From contig CAXAMN010018890.1 in NCBI GenBank assembly GCA_963970005.1, forward strand, positions 1,814,399-1,878,398: a stretch of DNA of 64,000 nucleotides. The letters run 5' to 3'. Below, one piece after another: positions 12,313-24,300 of this stretch. The stretch's first letter is position 1, and each line of letters opens with the position of its first letter. Source of the stretch: Durusdinium trenchii. Its lineage: Eukaryota > Sar > Dinophyceae > Suessiales > Symbiodiniaceae. Below the pieces are notes generated by a model. That model was given only the letters and a program-made list of their open reading frames with translations, did no database searches and was not told the DNA's origin. The position numbers and the translations under genes are program-made.

Positions 12313-12867
12313 CAAGGCTTTCCTGTTTTCTTCCCAGCCTTGTCACTTTCCCATGCTTTTTCTGTAGGAGCGACCAATGCCTACGAGAGGCGAAGAAGGG
12401 GGGTGGGCCACCTGGGCCACCTGGAGGCGTACCCAAGAAGGGAGCGACGAACGGAGCAAGCTTCGACAGGAGTGAACTGAACTTGGGAAGTCCAATCAGC
12501 AACAGTCATCCGAATCTTCTTTGCAAGGTGATGCAATGATCAATGATGCGTCGGACAACCTTTGTGTTGCTTCATGTTGCTTCTTTGATCCTTGTAGACT
12601 AGCGCAGACTGACCGTGATCAATTGGACCCCCAAGGTTTGGGTGGGCCTAACAGATCACCGTTGGGAATGCTATGATTGACCATGTCCTAAGGCTCATGC
12701 CTTGAGTTAGTCCTCCATGTTGAGGCACTTCCTACAGATGTCTACGTGCTTTCAGTCCAGTCCCCCAAAGCACAGTCTTGTGCACCCCTCCCGACGGCTT
12801 GTCACACCTGAGGCTTCCAACCACTGCCCCTAACCTTTGACAAGTGGCATTTGGTATTTGAACTGGC

Positions 12868-13347
12868 ATGCTTATTCGGGTTGCACGGGACAATCGTGAA
12901 GATTTCATAAGAATTCAAAGAGACACCGGAGACTACGCCCAGCGTTCTATGAACACCCTGACCCCAGTGGAACCAAACATTGGGCTTCCTGGTGTCCTTG
13001 AATTGTTTGTTTCAATCAATCCCGCGAATCTGCTTCAATCATTGAATGTTGACATCCTGGCATCCTGGCTCCGGGCAAGCACCCCCACAACAGAAGAGCT
13101 TTGGGTCTTCGGTGCTTTCACGTTCAGTAACAAGTGCATCGCTACTAGCAAGGACGCTACTAGCAACAGGTGCATCGCTATTAGCAACAAGATTCTATGC
13201 TTTTTGTTCTTTTCCTTTTCTTGTGCTTCACCCACAACGCGATGCGCCATCCCACACTGTCAGGCCTTCGAAGCCTACCCACACGACGCGGATTTGTGGC
13301 TCGGATTTCGGACAGACGGTCGGATTGAGGTTCATGACAAAACTTGA
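12868..13347 (+). CDS. Possible host ORF with repeat-derived tail
   Basis: Starts MLIRVARDNREDFIRIQRD and reads MNTLTPVEPNIGLP before a possible GTGTCC donor. The second half runs through the CTACTAGCAA minisatellite and is probably not coding. Function unknown. Confidence 0.3.
   Translation: MLIRVARDNREDFIRIQRDTGDYAQRSMNTLTPVEPNIGLPGVLELFVSINPANLLQSLNVDILASWLRASTPTTEELWVFGAFTFSNKCIATSKDATSNRCIAISNKILCFLFFSFSCASPTTRCAIPHCQAFEAYPHDADLWLGFRTDGRIEVHDKT
13137..13194. repeat. CTACTAGCAA minisatellite
   Basis: GCATCGCTACTAGCAAGGAC followed by two further degenerate units. The opposite orientation occurs at 63078-63133. Confidence 0.75.
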
Positions 13348-14547
13348 GGCCCCCGTTTTTTTTGCACTCTTTTTCTGATTCAACGGCGAAAAAGGACTCA
13401 AAGCCGGGAAAGACTCCCCACACAAGGCCTGGTTCAGTGGCTCTTGATGAGTTTTTTGCGGTCCTTGACTTTGTTTTTTCCTGCATTTTGGTTTAAGGGA
13501 CGCCCAGTGGGCCAAAGGGCAATCCTGGGCCCTCTCTTTCTTATGAAACTAGAAGTGACAGTCCTTAAAATCTGTGGATTCAGTTGTGTGACACGTTCAG
13601 CTTCTTATATAATTACACGTACTTTATATATCGTCGGGAATGGATAGGAATGGTGTTCATGGTGCTGCAAGGCCTCCTCATGTTCGCGGTCATAGAGGAG
13701 TTTAATGGGCATATTGTGCTGCATGTGTGACCTCTCCTGAGTGAAAGCTTAAACACACATAAAGCTTATCTGGGTGATGGTTTCGGATAGTTTTATTTTC
13801 AACCCTTACTTGGGGATGATTGGACCCTCTGACTGATATTTTTCAAGTGGGCTGAAAACACCAACCAGTTATATGTACTTACAACAGACCGGCTACAGAG
13901 ATAGATCTTCCAAGCTTGTGCTTTGTTACCTGTTTTTGAGGGGTGATGGTTTGGAATTTGGAAATGTGCGCAGGTTCGACCAATCAGCCCTGTTGGGTCA
14001 ACGAAATGCCACCACCATGGTAACGAAGATCACTGCCATGATGTTCATGCTTGTGGTATGTGGAAACCTATGGTTCTAAGGAGGTGTTTTTGCTGTGGTG
14101 GGGTCACCAACGCTCAAGGGGGTGTTTGGGGGGCCAATGAGTTCCATCCCAACTTCCAACCTGGGTAATCATTCACATCTGAGATAGACCCTGTTGGCCT
14201 ATAATATCCAGAACTGATGCAGCCGAACTGGTCCAATGCTGTGAAGGACTATGAAGGATGCAGCCTTTAATGGCCTCGAGCAACGCTCCCCGCAGCCTGC
14301 AAGTGGATGTCAGAGATTTGCTGAGGCCAAGTTCCAGGCATGGTCATGGAGCTGCGGCAAGAGTTGCCATATGCCATAGTACAGGCACACCGGCATACCA
14401 GTGTCCTAGCAAGGTGCTGCGAGCTTGGGAGCAAAGACGTTGGGAGCATGGAGCTTTGATGAGCTTTGTTGGCATTCGGCGAAGCGCAGCGTTTTTGCCA
14501 CGATGAGCTGATGAGCTTCCTGAGCCTCGTTGGTCATTGTTTTGCAG
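13348..14547. other. Left flank, weak exons
   Basis: Possible exons are 13499-13647 on + after a TTTAAG acceptor (ILGPLFLMKLEVTVLKIC), 13873-14079 on + and 14258-14506 on +. None is secure. Confidence 0.3.
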
Positions 14548-14660
14548 GAAAGACTGTTTTGATTCATTACAACTTCCATGCCCATGATCGAGCTGCCGTG
14601 ATCACACAGAAGCTCAGCACGCTGTGGGAAAGACAAATTCGTCATTACGCACAGGATTGA
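14548..14660 (+). CDS. Terminal host exon
   Basis: A strong acceptor (CATTGTTTTGCAG) opens a frame reading KTVLIHYNFHAHDRAAVIT and ending WERQIRHYAQD, then stop. Charged and helical, family unknown. The start of the gene was not found. Confidence 0.55.
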
Positions 14661-15400
14661 TTTTTCAGCTACTCATGCAACGTAAAAAGTAAAATGCAAA
14701 TGTGAATATACTCATGCGCAACTTGAGAATATGGAAGTAAACTATGAATATGATTGTGCAAAAGGACCTGCATGCAGGACTGTATGCTATATATTGTTAT
14801 ATGTTTGATTTCTGGAACGCACAGCCAGCCAGCATACCCCGTGCCAGGATTATTGAAACATATGTTCTTTACGATCATTGGTTCATATTGGTTCTATAGG
14901 TTCTACTCATACCTAGTCTACGGGACCACGCATGTTGCTCCTCGCTAGACTCTCCCCAAGCAGTTATACAAGTGATACATAGGTCCGTCCCCAGAGTAAA
15001 AGCGTGACCCCCTGGACCATCCCACGACAGCCTGTGGTGCATCTCCATCCTTCCAGGCTTTGCCCCAGCTGGAGGGAAGAGCCGGGGCCTCGAGCCAGCG
15101 CGGGCTCGCCGAATCTGAAACACAGCGCACGGGCGGAGCGCGTGGATCGGATCGTGTGGGGTGGTTCCCCCACAATCCATGGGACTGGAAGATGTTCTGA
15201 CCCTCATGACATCGAGAGAAACCATCCATCCTGTCGGCAACATATTCCATGCATGATCATCATGCGGTCCCAGGTTATAGATATGTATATATGTATATAT
15301 AAATTCATTAAAATAAATATATACAATATGTGTGTATAGGTCTCCATGCAGCTTGGTACATTCCCTCGACCTGAAGCATGCTGGCACCGATCGCTAGACG

Positions 15401-15721
15401 ATGGTGGGCCCCCATGATGGGGTGAAACAAACACGTGTGGTGGACGAACGTCCACCAATCGCAAGGGCCGTCGCTGCTTTCGATTTTGAGAGGTTTGCTG
15501 ATGCAGATGAACGCCTCAATTGCCATTGCCCGACCATTCTTTCAACTGAATCGCCCCATGTGCTAGACGAGCATGATTTTGGTGCTGCCAGCGGTGCTTT
15601 CTGCCCATTTATATACCAAACTGCAGAAAGTGGGCGACAGATAGGGGGATTCTGCGGACGCATGAATGAAAAGGCAGCTGCAACAGCAGGAGTTTACATG
15701 TGTCAGGATGGTCGATGGTAA
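15401..15721 (+). CDS. Possible host ORF
   Basis: A 106-codon frame with FDFERFADADERLNCH and YQTAESGRQIGGFCGR. The minus strand is open over most of the same span, so orientation is uncertain. Confidence 0.3.
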   Translation: MVGPHDGVKQTRVVDERPPIARAVAAFDFERFADADERLNCHCPTILSTESPHVLDEHDFGAASGAFCPFIYQTAESGRQIGGFCGRMNEKAAATAGVYMCQDGRW

Positions 15722-16753
15722 TTCTGAACAAGAATAACGCAAAGGGACCAACTGCCTTCATGCCCCTCATCCAGCACCTGTCGAACATATCTTCTAAAGC
15801 CATCTAAAGCCATCCTCAGCAGATTCTATCAGATTCTTTCCATCCCCGTGAAATTCCGCCCTTGACCTTTTCGTCTACATTCTGTGGAGGTTGCTCGTCC
15901 CGGACGTTGCCCAAACAAAGCATGAAACCACTGGGTGGTTGCTGGGATCGCCAGCCGTCGCCCAACCTTTGCCCGAGGTTGGGAAGCATGGACCACGCGA
16001 GAAAAAAGATGCCACGAAGTCATTCGGGGGGGGTGGTTGCAGGGCGTCGTTGCGAAGAGACTGAAGAGGCCACCAAGGGTGACGGAGAGATCGCCACCCG
16101 ACCACGAAGGCGATCCCCAGATGGCGCTTGGAGGGTGCCAAAGATCCCCAGCACAGGGCTTGGGGACACCAACTGAGCTCCCTTGTGGCTTTCCTTCCAT
16201 TCTCCCTCTCTTTACAGACTTAGTAATAAGTATTGAATGTCTCGAGATAATTTCTTGATTTGGCAGGTGTTAGGTTGGAGTTGGCCGGACAACAACTGGA
16301 TGGGAGTGAGGCATGAGGCACGTCAGCCATGGTTTGAATTGTCCACAGTCACATGATGTCAATTTGTTTGGGTATGTTTGGGTGAACCATGTTAATTTGA
16401 TGGAACAGTGAGGTCCCAGTGACTCTTGCGTGCTTTAAAATGATAATCACCAAAAATGCCTCAAGGAAAATTTGACAAGTTTTGACCAATTCATTGGTCT
16501 TGGTGTTCTCATAGACCAGCTGGTGTGAGCAAGTGTGTTTGGTTTCTGGCAGGCACCTTTTGCCTTTTTGTCCCATGTAAGAGGCAGGCTCAGTCAACAT
16601 TTCTGCCTGCTTGTAACTTGGAATGTAGCTTTTGCACATTGCAGCTTGGCACTGCACATCCCTAATAATAAGAGGAACTGCAGGGTGGGGCCTATTCTCC
16701 ACTTCAGTTTGGGGCATCGCACCGAGCAGAGTGCCTGTCACGCCGCCGCTGGC
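15722..16753. other. Left flank, nothing firm
   Basis: Overlapping open frames at 15829-16258 on both strands and a 180-codon minus frame at 16349-16891, without splice support. Confidence 0.3.
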
Positions 16754-16900
16754 ATGACTCTCGAGCAACAAGTCGTCCCGGCCGCAGCTTTCGAGAGTGC
16801 GTCGCTGAGCCTTCATCCCTTGAAGATGGTGAAGGGAAAGAGCAAAGGCAGCAAAGGCGGCAGTAGCTATGGAGGCTGGATGGCATGGCATGGTGGATAA
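16754..16900 (+). CDS. Small Gly/Ser/Lys-tailed protein
   Basis: From ATG 16754 it reads MTLEQQVVPAAAFESAS and ends with a KGKSKGSKGGSSYGG tail and WMAWHGG. The tail resembles the Gly/Lys-rich protein at 17655-17981. Unknown function. Confidence 0.35.
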   Translation: MTLEQQVVPAAAFESASLSLHPLKMVKGKSKGSKGGSSYGGWMAWHGG

Positions 16901-17654
16901 AGAAACCCTGGGCCCTGGCTAGGACAAGATTGGTTTGGGAAAGCTAATTGCAACAGATCTGGAATCCGGACTGTATTTGTCCTTTATAAGGGTCCTTAAG
17001 GTTGAATCGCGATTTGTATGAAGATAATTCAATTCGGTTTAAGCACTATTCCAGCCTCATAGAAGTAGTTTTAAGTTTTAAGATGCGCTCGAACATATAG
17101 ATATATCTCCGATCCTTTTAATAAAGATTGGCAATGAACAGGTGTCATGTTGATTGATTTGTGTGCGCCCTTTCCAAGAGCAATTCTGCTGACTCCCTAG
17201 GTGAGTGAGCAAAACTAGTTGAGGAACCTTGTTTGGTTTCTTGCTTTTCTTCTTGGCTTCCTTGGAGTCCTTGTCTTTTTAAACGATGCCCTCGAATGGC
17301 CATCCCCAAAACCGTCACTTCGCGCGTTTGGACTTGAGGCTACAAGGTCCGAACCAGCTTTGTCAAGACGAAGCCTGTGGCGTGGACGGAGCCCTCGAAG
17401 GGCTCGCGCAAGGGAGGGACGAGTCTGGGCGAACCGAGTTGGGCGGAGTTGGAGTCTGTGAGACTTCCGGGTGGCACATGGTGAAACGATGTGAAACGGA
17501 TTCATTTCAGCCCCCTCCGTAAACATGGTCACAAACAATCATGTGGTCATAGAGCTCGAGTTGGTGTACTATAAAACAGCGATGGAGGCATGCCAGTCCG
17601 GTCGCTCTTTCGCGCCATCCGGGAAATTTAGAAGTTCAGAGGCTTTGGACACGC
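16901..17654. other. Left flank, nothing firm
   Basis: AT-rich spacer, then a GC-rich zone (17215-17538) open in several frames on both strands. I cannot choose one. Confidence 0.35.
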
Positions 17655-17981
17655 ATGACTCATAGCATCTCATTGGGCCCCCCCGTTTCTGGTTGTGTTG
17701 GACACAGACCCGCAGCCTGGGTGCTATGCCGGAGCGAGTCTCGGTGGTCCGCCGTGCCGAGCGCCGTGCCGAGGAAGGGCAAAGGCGGCAAGGGAGGCGG
17801 AGGCAAGTGGATTTGGGTCGAGACGGAGGCGCCAGCTCGGCGCCCCATGAGCAAAGGCGGCAAGAAAGGCGGGAAGGCCACGGGTAAGGGCAAAGGCGGC
17901 AAGGGCAAGGGCAAGGGCAACTTGGAGTTGACTTATGAAATGCCGTCCGATCACAAGAAGACAGACGGGCAGAGACACTGA
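17655..17981 (+). CDS. Gly/Lys-rich low-complexity protein
   Basis: Open to the stop at 17979-17981. The C-terminal half is KGGKGGGGKWIWVETEAP, then repeated GKGKGGKGKGKG, then LELTYEMPSDHKKTDGQRH. It is very basic, compatible with nucleic-acid binding. The N-terminal half may be intron. Two other forward or reverse frames are open because of the GGCAAAGGC repeat. Confidence 0.35.
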   Translation: MTHSISLGPPVSGCVGHRPAAWVLCRSESRWSAVPSAVPRKGKGGKGGGGKWIWVETEAPARRPMSKGGKKGGKATGKGKGGKGKGKGNLELTYEMPSDHKKTDGQRH

Positions 17982-18090
17982 TGCTCGGGTGAATTGGGTG
18001 AAGTGTTGCCAGGAGGGTTGTGATTATAGCTGTGATATGTTATGATTGTGTGATTCTTCTTTCAATCAAGGCATGAATTGAGAGTGCCAA

Positions 18091-18321
18091 ATGGGGAGGG
18101 TCGGGCTCCAGGAGCCCCGGGCACGAACTTCTGACATTTTGAGACTCTTTTTGCCCAAGCAGTTTACTGCTCAAGTTCTCTCTTTAAAAACAGCTCTCAC
18201 AGTCTTTGGCCGCTCTTTTGACATTGTCCTCCTCTTGTCCTTGCTGGCTGCGCTCTCAAACCTTGTGTCCTTCTTTTGTCCTCCTGGTGATTCTGAGGAC
18301 CCAACCAGCATCATTTTCTAG
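18091..18321 (+). CDS. Possible membrane protein exon
   Basis: A 76-codon frame with SDILRLFLPKQFTAQVLS, then a hydrophobic segment (IVLLLSLLAALSNLVSFF) that could span a membrane, then GDSEDPTSIIF and stop. Unknown. Confidence 0.35.
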   Translation: MGRVGLQEPRARTSDILRLFLPKQFTAQVLSLKTALTVFGRSFDIVLLLSLLAALSNLVSFFCPPGDSEDPTSIIF

Positions 18322-19487
18322 GGCCCCCCTTATGAAACGTAGAAAAGAGAACGCCCACCAGGAGGCTCTAGCCTGGGCCCCATGCATTTGGACATGCATT
18401 TCCAGGCTTCCGTCACTGGTCGACCGGGTCGCCCCGTGTTCTCCGCCCGAGGTAAAGGCAAGAGAAGAGCTCCTGCTCTCACCAGCGAGTGGCTGGGAGG
18501 AAGTCGATGGATGTTTGTTCCACCATTTTGGGGGGAATGTGTGAGGGGTTCTTGAAGGCTTCTGAAATCCTTAGAATCCAGAAGGTGGGGCCTCCTGGGT
18601 CTCCAGTGTCCTGACACGTCCTTACCATTCAGAAGAACTGCCGAATCACACGATACGCTATGGAATCCAAGAATGCATTTAAGGGGGCGCCGCTTGCCAT
18701 CTAAGGGGCCTCCCTGACCCTGCGGGGTCTCCTTAACTAACAAAGTCTAACAAAGCCCTGGGAGGGCGGTTATAGACATGGAAAAGATCATGCACACCTT
18801 CCAGCGGCTCCCTCAACAAAAACAGAGTTTGGGCCATTTGGGGCACCTGTTGGGCAGCCGGGTCCATTGGGGTCTACTATGGTCTACTGGGGTGACCACT
18901 GGGGTGGCATTGGCATGAGACACGGGTTCAATGTTTGGGGTGTTTTTTGCCCATGGACCTGGGTGGCACTTGCACCATAATTAACCAAAACATACCAAAA
19001 CTCTTGGGCCCACTCTGCAGTCCAACAACGTCCAACACATCCTTCTGGCGAAGAGTCTTAAGATGCACCAGATTTCACCATCCTCTTCTTGCCTGCCGTT
19101 TTTCTAGCTCTAGCCTTCTAAACGTGGATTTCCAGAGAAGCTCAAAAGGGGACATTTTCGCTGCAGCGTCACTTCAGGTGCTCTAAGGCCGCAGTGTTCT
19201 GGTGTTCGAATGCCCTTGTTGGTGCATGCTTGTGCGAGGTCCTCCCTGGCGAGGTCCTCCCCCTGGTGCCAAGGCACCTCATGTCAAAGTTCAAAACTGA
19301 TCGGGAGCCAGGCTCGCCAGGGGAAGCGACGTCAAATTCGACACCCTGAATCGACACCTTCCGAAGGTGACACACCTTCCGAAGGTGACGAAACTAGCAT
19401 CCTGCAATCCTACAGGTGCACTTGGCCGCTGCCTGAAACCTGAATCTTACTGTTTCTGCATTTGTTTCTTTTGTTGCCGGCTTTTAG
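18322..19487. other. Left flank, nothing firm
   Basis: Possible exons on + at about 18410-18450 (before a GTAAAG donor) and 18935-19186. A short tandem CCTTCCGAAGGTGACACA lies at 19358-19390. Confidence 0.3.
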
Positions 19488-20541
19488 GTTTTGGACCAAG
19501 AAGGTTGAGGAGGAGAGTCGAAAAGAGTTGGGCGAGACAGCCTATCCTGGAGCCCCGGATGAGCATTGGCGCTACGGGGTATATACTGGCGAGGGCAACA
19601 AATCCATGTTGGAGGTGGCATCCAATTCCAAATTCTGCACATTGAACACGAACTCACCTTTCCTAAACAGCTGCGGAAATCCCGGATTGCAGGTGAACAT
19701 CACCTGCCCACATCAGAGCAATCGAAATCAACTGAAGAGCTCTTTTGTTTCAACATGTTCCAACTCTGCTGCCCACGTGAACTGCAGTGATTAGATCTGA
19801 AGAAAGCTCGTTCTTTCCTCTAGACCTACCTGCGATCAACGCTCCATGTGAGACACGGTCAATGTGATCGTCCACTGCATGGTTTGTGTGACAGCGGAGG
19901 GATCTGGTCAAATCATCAATCTGCAGGCACCAAGTGGCTGCACATGTGCTATCCAAAGAAAGAGGAACCAAAGATCATCCTCACTGGTGTACTATCATCC
20001 CACCAAAGTTGCTCAAATCATCCTTTTTGTGGAACCATGTGGAAATGAAGCAGCCTTGAACGTTTGGAGTGGGACCACGGTGCGTTTCAGGTGCGTGAAC
20101 GTCTAAGGCGTCATCCAGCGCTATAACGTGCGGCAAGGATGGGGCCTCATTCGGCCTGACAATCTCGCAGGCGCGATGAGTGGCACCGAGTTGGGCGGCC
20201 GTCGGAAGCGACCGATGGGCACCGCTTATTGGGTATACCACCCGACAATGTGGCTACAACTTTGCAGATGAGTTCTGTTCGAGGTGTTGGGGACAAATGT
20301 TGAGTAACTATTTGTGTTGCATTGGTGGCATGTGACAACCAAACACTTTTTCCTGGGAATGCTTGGGGATGTGTTTTGTTCATAGCCGGCCCCTTGGAAT
20401 CTCCCAAGCTCTTGCTGTCGAATCGAGTGAAGCAACGTCAGAGGTTTGCCCGGACAAGTGAAGAAGAAGATCCAAGAAGCAGAAACCAAGGCAGCGCGAC
20501 TATCCTTGGGGTGTGAAAAAGCCTCGTGGACTGGCGATTAG
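19488..20541 (+). CDS. 3' end of a host gene, three exons, beside the element
   Basis: Exon 19488-19578 follows a long pyrimidine tract and TTTTAG. It reads FWTKKVEEESRKELGETAY and ends in phase 0 at a GTATAT donor. Exon 19671-19692 (LRKSRIA) follows CCTAAACAG and ends before GTGAAC. Exon 20459-20541 follows CGGACAAG and reads VKKKIQEAETKAARL, then SWTGD and stop. All three join in phase. The protein end is charged and helical, family unknown. The stop lies 38 bp before the GTAA duplication, so the transposon would sit in the 3' untranslated region or just beyond it. Confidence 0.45.
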
Positions 20542-20579
20542 AGGATTTTGGACCATGAGAATGTGATGCAATTTAATAC

Positions 20580-20583
20580 GTAA
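20580..20583. repeat. Target site duplication, left copy (GTAA)
   Basis: GTAA abuts the left terminal repeat and recurs abutting the right one. The bases beyond differ (C on the left, T on the right), so the duplication is 4 bp. Confidence 0.65.
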
Positions 20584-20597
20584 CTGGGTGGACGTTT
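20584..20597 (+). repeat. Left terminal inverted repeat
   Basis: CTGGGTGGACGTTT, an exact inverted match to 45672-45685. The similarity stops after 14 bp, although both subterminal zones are T-rich on the inward-reading strand. Confidence 0.8.
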
Positions 20598-21372
20598 GAG
20601 GGATTTTTTATTTTTTTGTATTTCTGCAATCTTTTTACCTATCAACAGCTCGCCCTTTACTGTAGAATTTCGGCTCAAATTAAAATCACGTGATAGGTGG
20701 AACCTGACAGACAAACTCCTGAAATCAGGAGTTTGTCTGTCAGGATTTGGTGCGGTCCACAGTGAGAGGGGGGGTAGGACATAATTTTAAATCAGAATTA
20801 GAGTCATTCATTTGCCATTGCATGAATTGTCAGTGTCATGTGTCATGTGAAGTCATGTTTCCTGTTGAAATCGTCGGCTCCGTTTGACTTGAGGCTGTCT
20901 TCATGTCTTGGTCAGCTGCCCAGGATCACATGCCATGTGCCATATGCCTCAGTTTCACGCATTCTGATTCGAGTCTAGAGCCACTTGTCACTTGACAATG
21001 AAAGAGTCAGTCAGAAGATTGCATTAGTGGTAGATTCGGGAGTGCTTCATTCAATTGACATTGTCACATGCCACATGTCACACTGTTGAGGTCCGACCGG
21101 GTGCTTTCTTCAAGGACTATGTCAGAGAAGGCGAGATTGAGATCGAGTCATTTTGTGCAATCACTTGTCAAGCATTTTAAACTTGCAAACATGTGACAAG
21201 TGAGAAACATGTGTCATGGTGACAGTTGACAGTTGAGCTGCCTTTCAATGATATTCTTGGATCAAGTTGACACATGAGGCGTCACAGTCACATGTCACAT
21301 GATTCCAACACATGACACATGCCATGTCACATGCCGAGTCACATGTCACATATCATACAATTGCCATCGTGA
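20598..21372. other. Left subterminal non-coding region of the element
   Basis: No convincing coding frame. It holds a T-rich stretch, a 20-bp-stem hairpin at 20703-20744, and from about 20820 on dense TGTCA/TGACA words. This is where cis signals for transposition or the promoter of the first element gene would be expected. Confidence 0.6.
20703..20744. repeat. Perfect hairpin near the left end
   Basis: A 20-bp arm starting CCTGACAGACAAACT is followed by two A residues and its exact reverse complement. It lies about 120 bp inside the left terminus, mirroring hairpins near the right end. Confidence 0.8.
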
Positions 21373-24300
21373 ATGGACGAGTACGATCAGCCATCGCGTG
21401 CTGAAGAGATCCTGGAGGACGAGGGGATTGACACCTCCGTGTGCACGGAGAAGATGCTCGATTGCACTGGGTGCTTTTGTGACTGTGTTCGGGCTGTGTT
21501 TGCGAGCATGAACTTGATTGAACTCAGGAAGTGCGTGTGGGTGCCTTTGCCGAAGTTTAACCCCCTTGATCATTTGTCATGTGTCATGTGTCATGTTTGA
21601 ATCATGTGTCATGTGTCACTTGCTCAACCCTCTTGATCTCAGGCACTTTATTTGCTTCATTTGGCAGATAAAAAGGCTGCTGTGAATTTGGTGTGTCTTG
21701 GCAGCGCTGTGGACATCTGAACCGGCTCATGCTCACAACTCATTGAATGTTTTTGAATTTTCGCCTTGCCAAGGGCTGCCTTCAAGAGAGCTGAGCCAAC
21801 TGACAAGTCTGGCTACATTTTGAAGGGTGTTGAGAATGCACTCAGACAGACTCCTGGAATAAATCATGTGCTGTGTGTGTGTCGCTGTGTCAAACTACTT
21901 ATTATTGTAAAATGACATGTGGCTCCTTGCTTGTCGTGTCTTTTTAGCAGCTGAGGTGTGACACCGTCGCAGCCTCCCTCCGACAAGCCGGCCCATCCAA
22001 GTAGCATATGGGATGAGGACTATTGGAATGATGTGCCACCTCAGGTTGACGATAGTCACATTCCTGCTGCATTTGCCAATCGCCATGTGCCAGTGCCAAA
22101 CAGCCCATGGCAAGATCCCAGCACTGCGTCTCGACTGATGTTTCAAATTGGCTTGCGCGTCAACTGATTTGTCATGTGTCATTTGTCACACCATTGTCAT
22201 ACTTTGCTGCTGAGGTGGACTGGGGCAAGGCGTGGGAGACCAAGACCGTCGTCACGCCAAAAGGCACCTCAGTGGCCTGGTCCTCGCAACCCATCCTGGT
22301 TGTGGCATATGGCGCAAGTGACAAGTGCCTGAACCAGGCTCATGCTGGGGATGTTGCTAAGTCTGAGTGTTTCATCTTTGAGTCTTTGAATGTGCGTTTT
22401 CATATACAGAACTCTTAGCTCATTTTGCCATGTGCCAGATTGGCTGCACGATCAACTCTTGCCATATCCACACGGTGGCTGATCTGGATTTGGCCCTCGG
22501 CTTCAAGGAGTCCGAACGTTGGGAACACCGCCTTGTGCACTTGTTGCACACGTCCAAAATGCCACCCGCTTGCATTTGAGTTTGCGCACGTAAGATGTCA
22601 CATATTTCAAATTTCAATGTTTTATGTCACATGATCATTTGCATTGACTGAGGTCACATGAGTTTTGCTCACGTGAAAGCGGTGTCACCACTGCAACCAT
22701 GAGGGAGGTGATGTCACATCCTGACTTCCTCAATGTCATCGAGGACATTTTGTGCTTCCCGACCCGGGTTGTGCGGAGTCTTGACTGCAGCGATTGACAC
22801 GTGACAGGTGGCCAGGTGTTGCTAAACTGTGTTAAAATGTGCTGTCAAGAGACACGTGACAGGTGGCCAGGTGTTGCTAAACTGTGCTAACATGTGCTGT
22901 CAAGGTGCTGCTGTTCGTCTGGCTGGCATCGTGCTCCATGCACCGCCACTGTGGTATATGCCATTTTGAAAGTGCCTGGACTCTATTCGAGGGGTGAGGC
23001 ATGATGACACATGATTGAGCCATCTGAGATTCAATATTAAAATTGTTTACAATGTGCTTCAACTAAGGCTTTTGGCTGCCATGTTCTCATTGGGTACCAG
23101 CAGTTGGTTTCCGAGCGTCAATTTTCACAGATGTGCGTTGGCATGCACGCTTTCTACAATGAACAGGAGACACTGAAGCATAGCTCAATTAAACTGATTC
23201 TGCTTTGGTCCTGTTGCGTGAGGATTCCTTGGGTAAATTGTGACTCGATTTCGATTTGTCATTCGGCTAAGGGAGAAGGCTCAGCTGTGGTGTTTGCCAC
23301 CTGCCATGTGGGCCAATGCCGCTGGAAGTTTGGAGAATGTCAGCATCAAGGCGTTGGAGATCTTTGTAGACTCATGGAACCTGCACCGGTGCCTCGCCAG
23401 CTATGATGTGACGCATCGCACGCATTGCTGCCATTGTTGTTCATCGCTGTTGATGTCCCATCTTCCAAGGAAATATCAGCATGTGATTCCGCTGATCGAG
23501 ATGCAGGATTCTGTGCCACCTGCGCAAATGGCATCTTGTCTCAACCGATTATACGGTTCGGTTGGTTCAATATTGTCACATGTCACATGTCACCATTGAT
23601 GACTTAAATGCGTGCTGTGCAAGGCATCTGTTGCAACTCCGGCGCAGGCAGCTCCAGCACAGCCACCAGCACCGCCAGCTCCAGCACAGCCACCTCGTCC
23701 ATCACAGGCAGCTCCAGCACGGGCAGCTCCCTCACAGGCAGCTCCAGCACAGCCACCTCCAGCACAGGCAGCTCCAACACAGGCAGCTCCAGCACAGGCA
23801 TCGGCGCCATGCAGTGAGGTGACAGGTGGCCAACCCAGCCCAGTGGACCAGGCATCCAGCCAGCAGGCATCCAGTCACCAGGAATCCAGTTACGTGCCGG
23901 GTGACTACGTGCCAGGTGACCAGGCTGACATTGCCAACGCCCCTTGGAGGAAAAGGTTGAGGGTTCCAGGGCCACCACCAGGACCACCTCCTCCTGAGAA
24001 CATGCCACATGCGTGGCCTTGGCGTGGTGATGATTGGTGGCACAGCTGGTCCGGCGGCTGGTGGTCTGGCGACTGGTCAAGTGGCTGGGAGTCACATGCG
24101 TCACATGCCAATTGGCATGATGACACACGGCAGGAGGATGTCAATGTGGAGCAGCAGGACCAGAACCAGGACCAGGTGGCACCTGACAATCCTGCCGATG
24201 TGACACATGATGGTGACGAGCCAGATGCGCCAGAGTCGCCAGAGGAACCACGGCCACCTTCGCCACGTGGCCCGATGAACTGGCTCCAGGATGATGAGGT

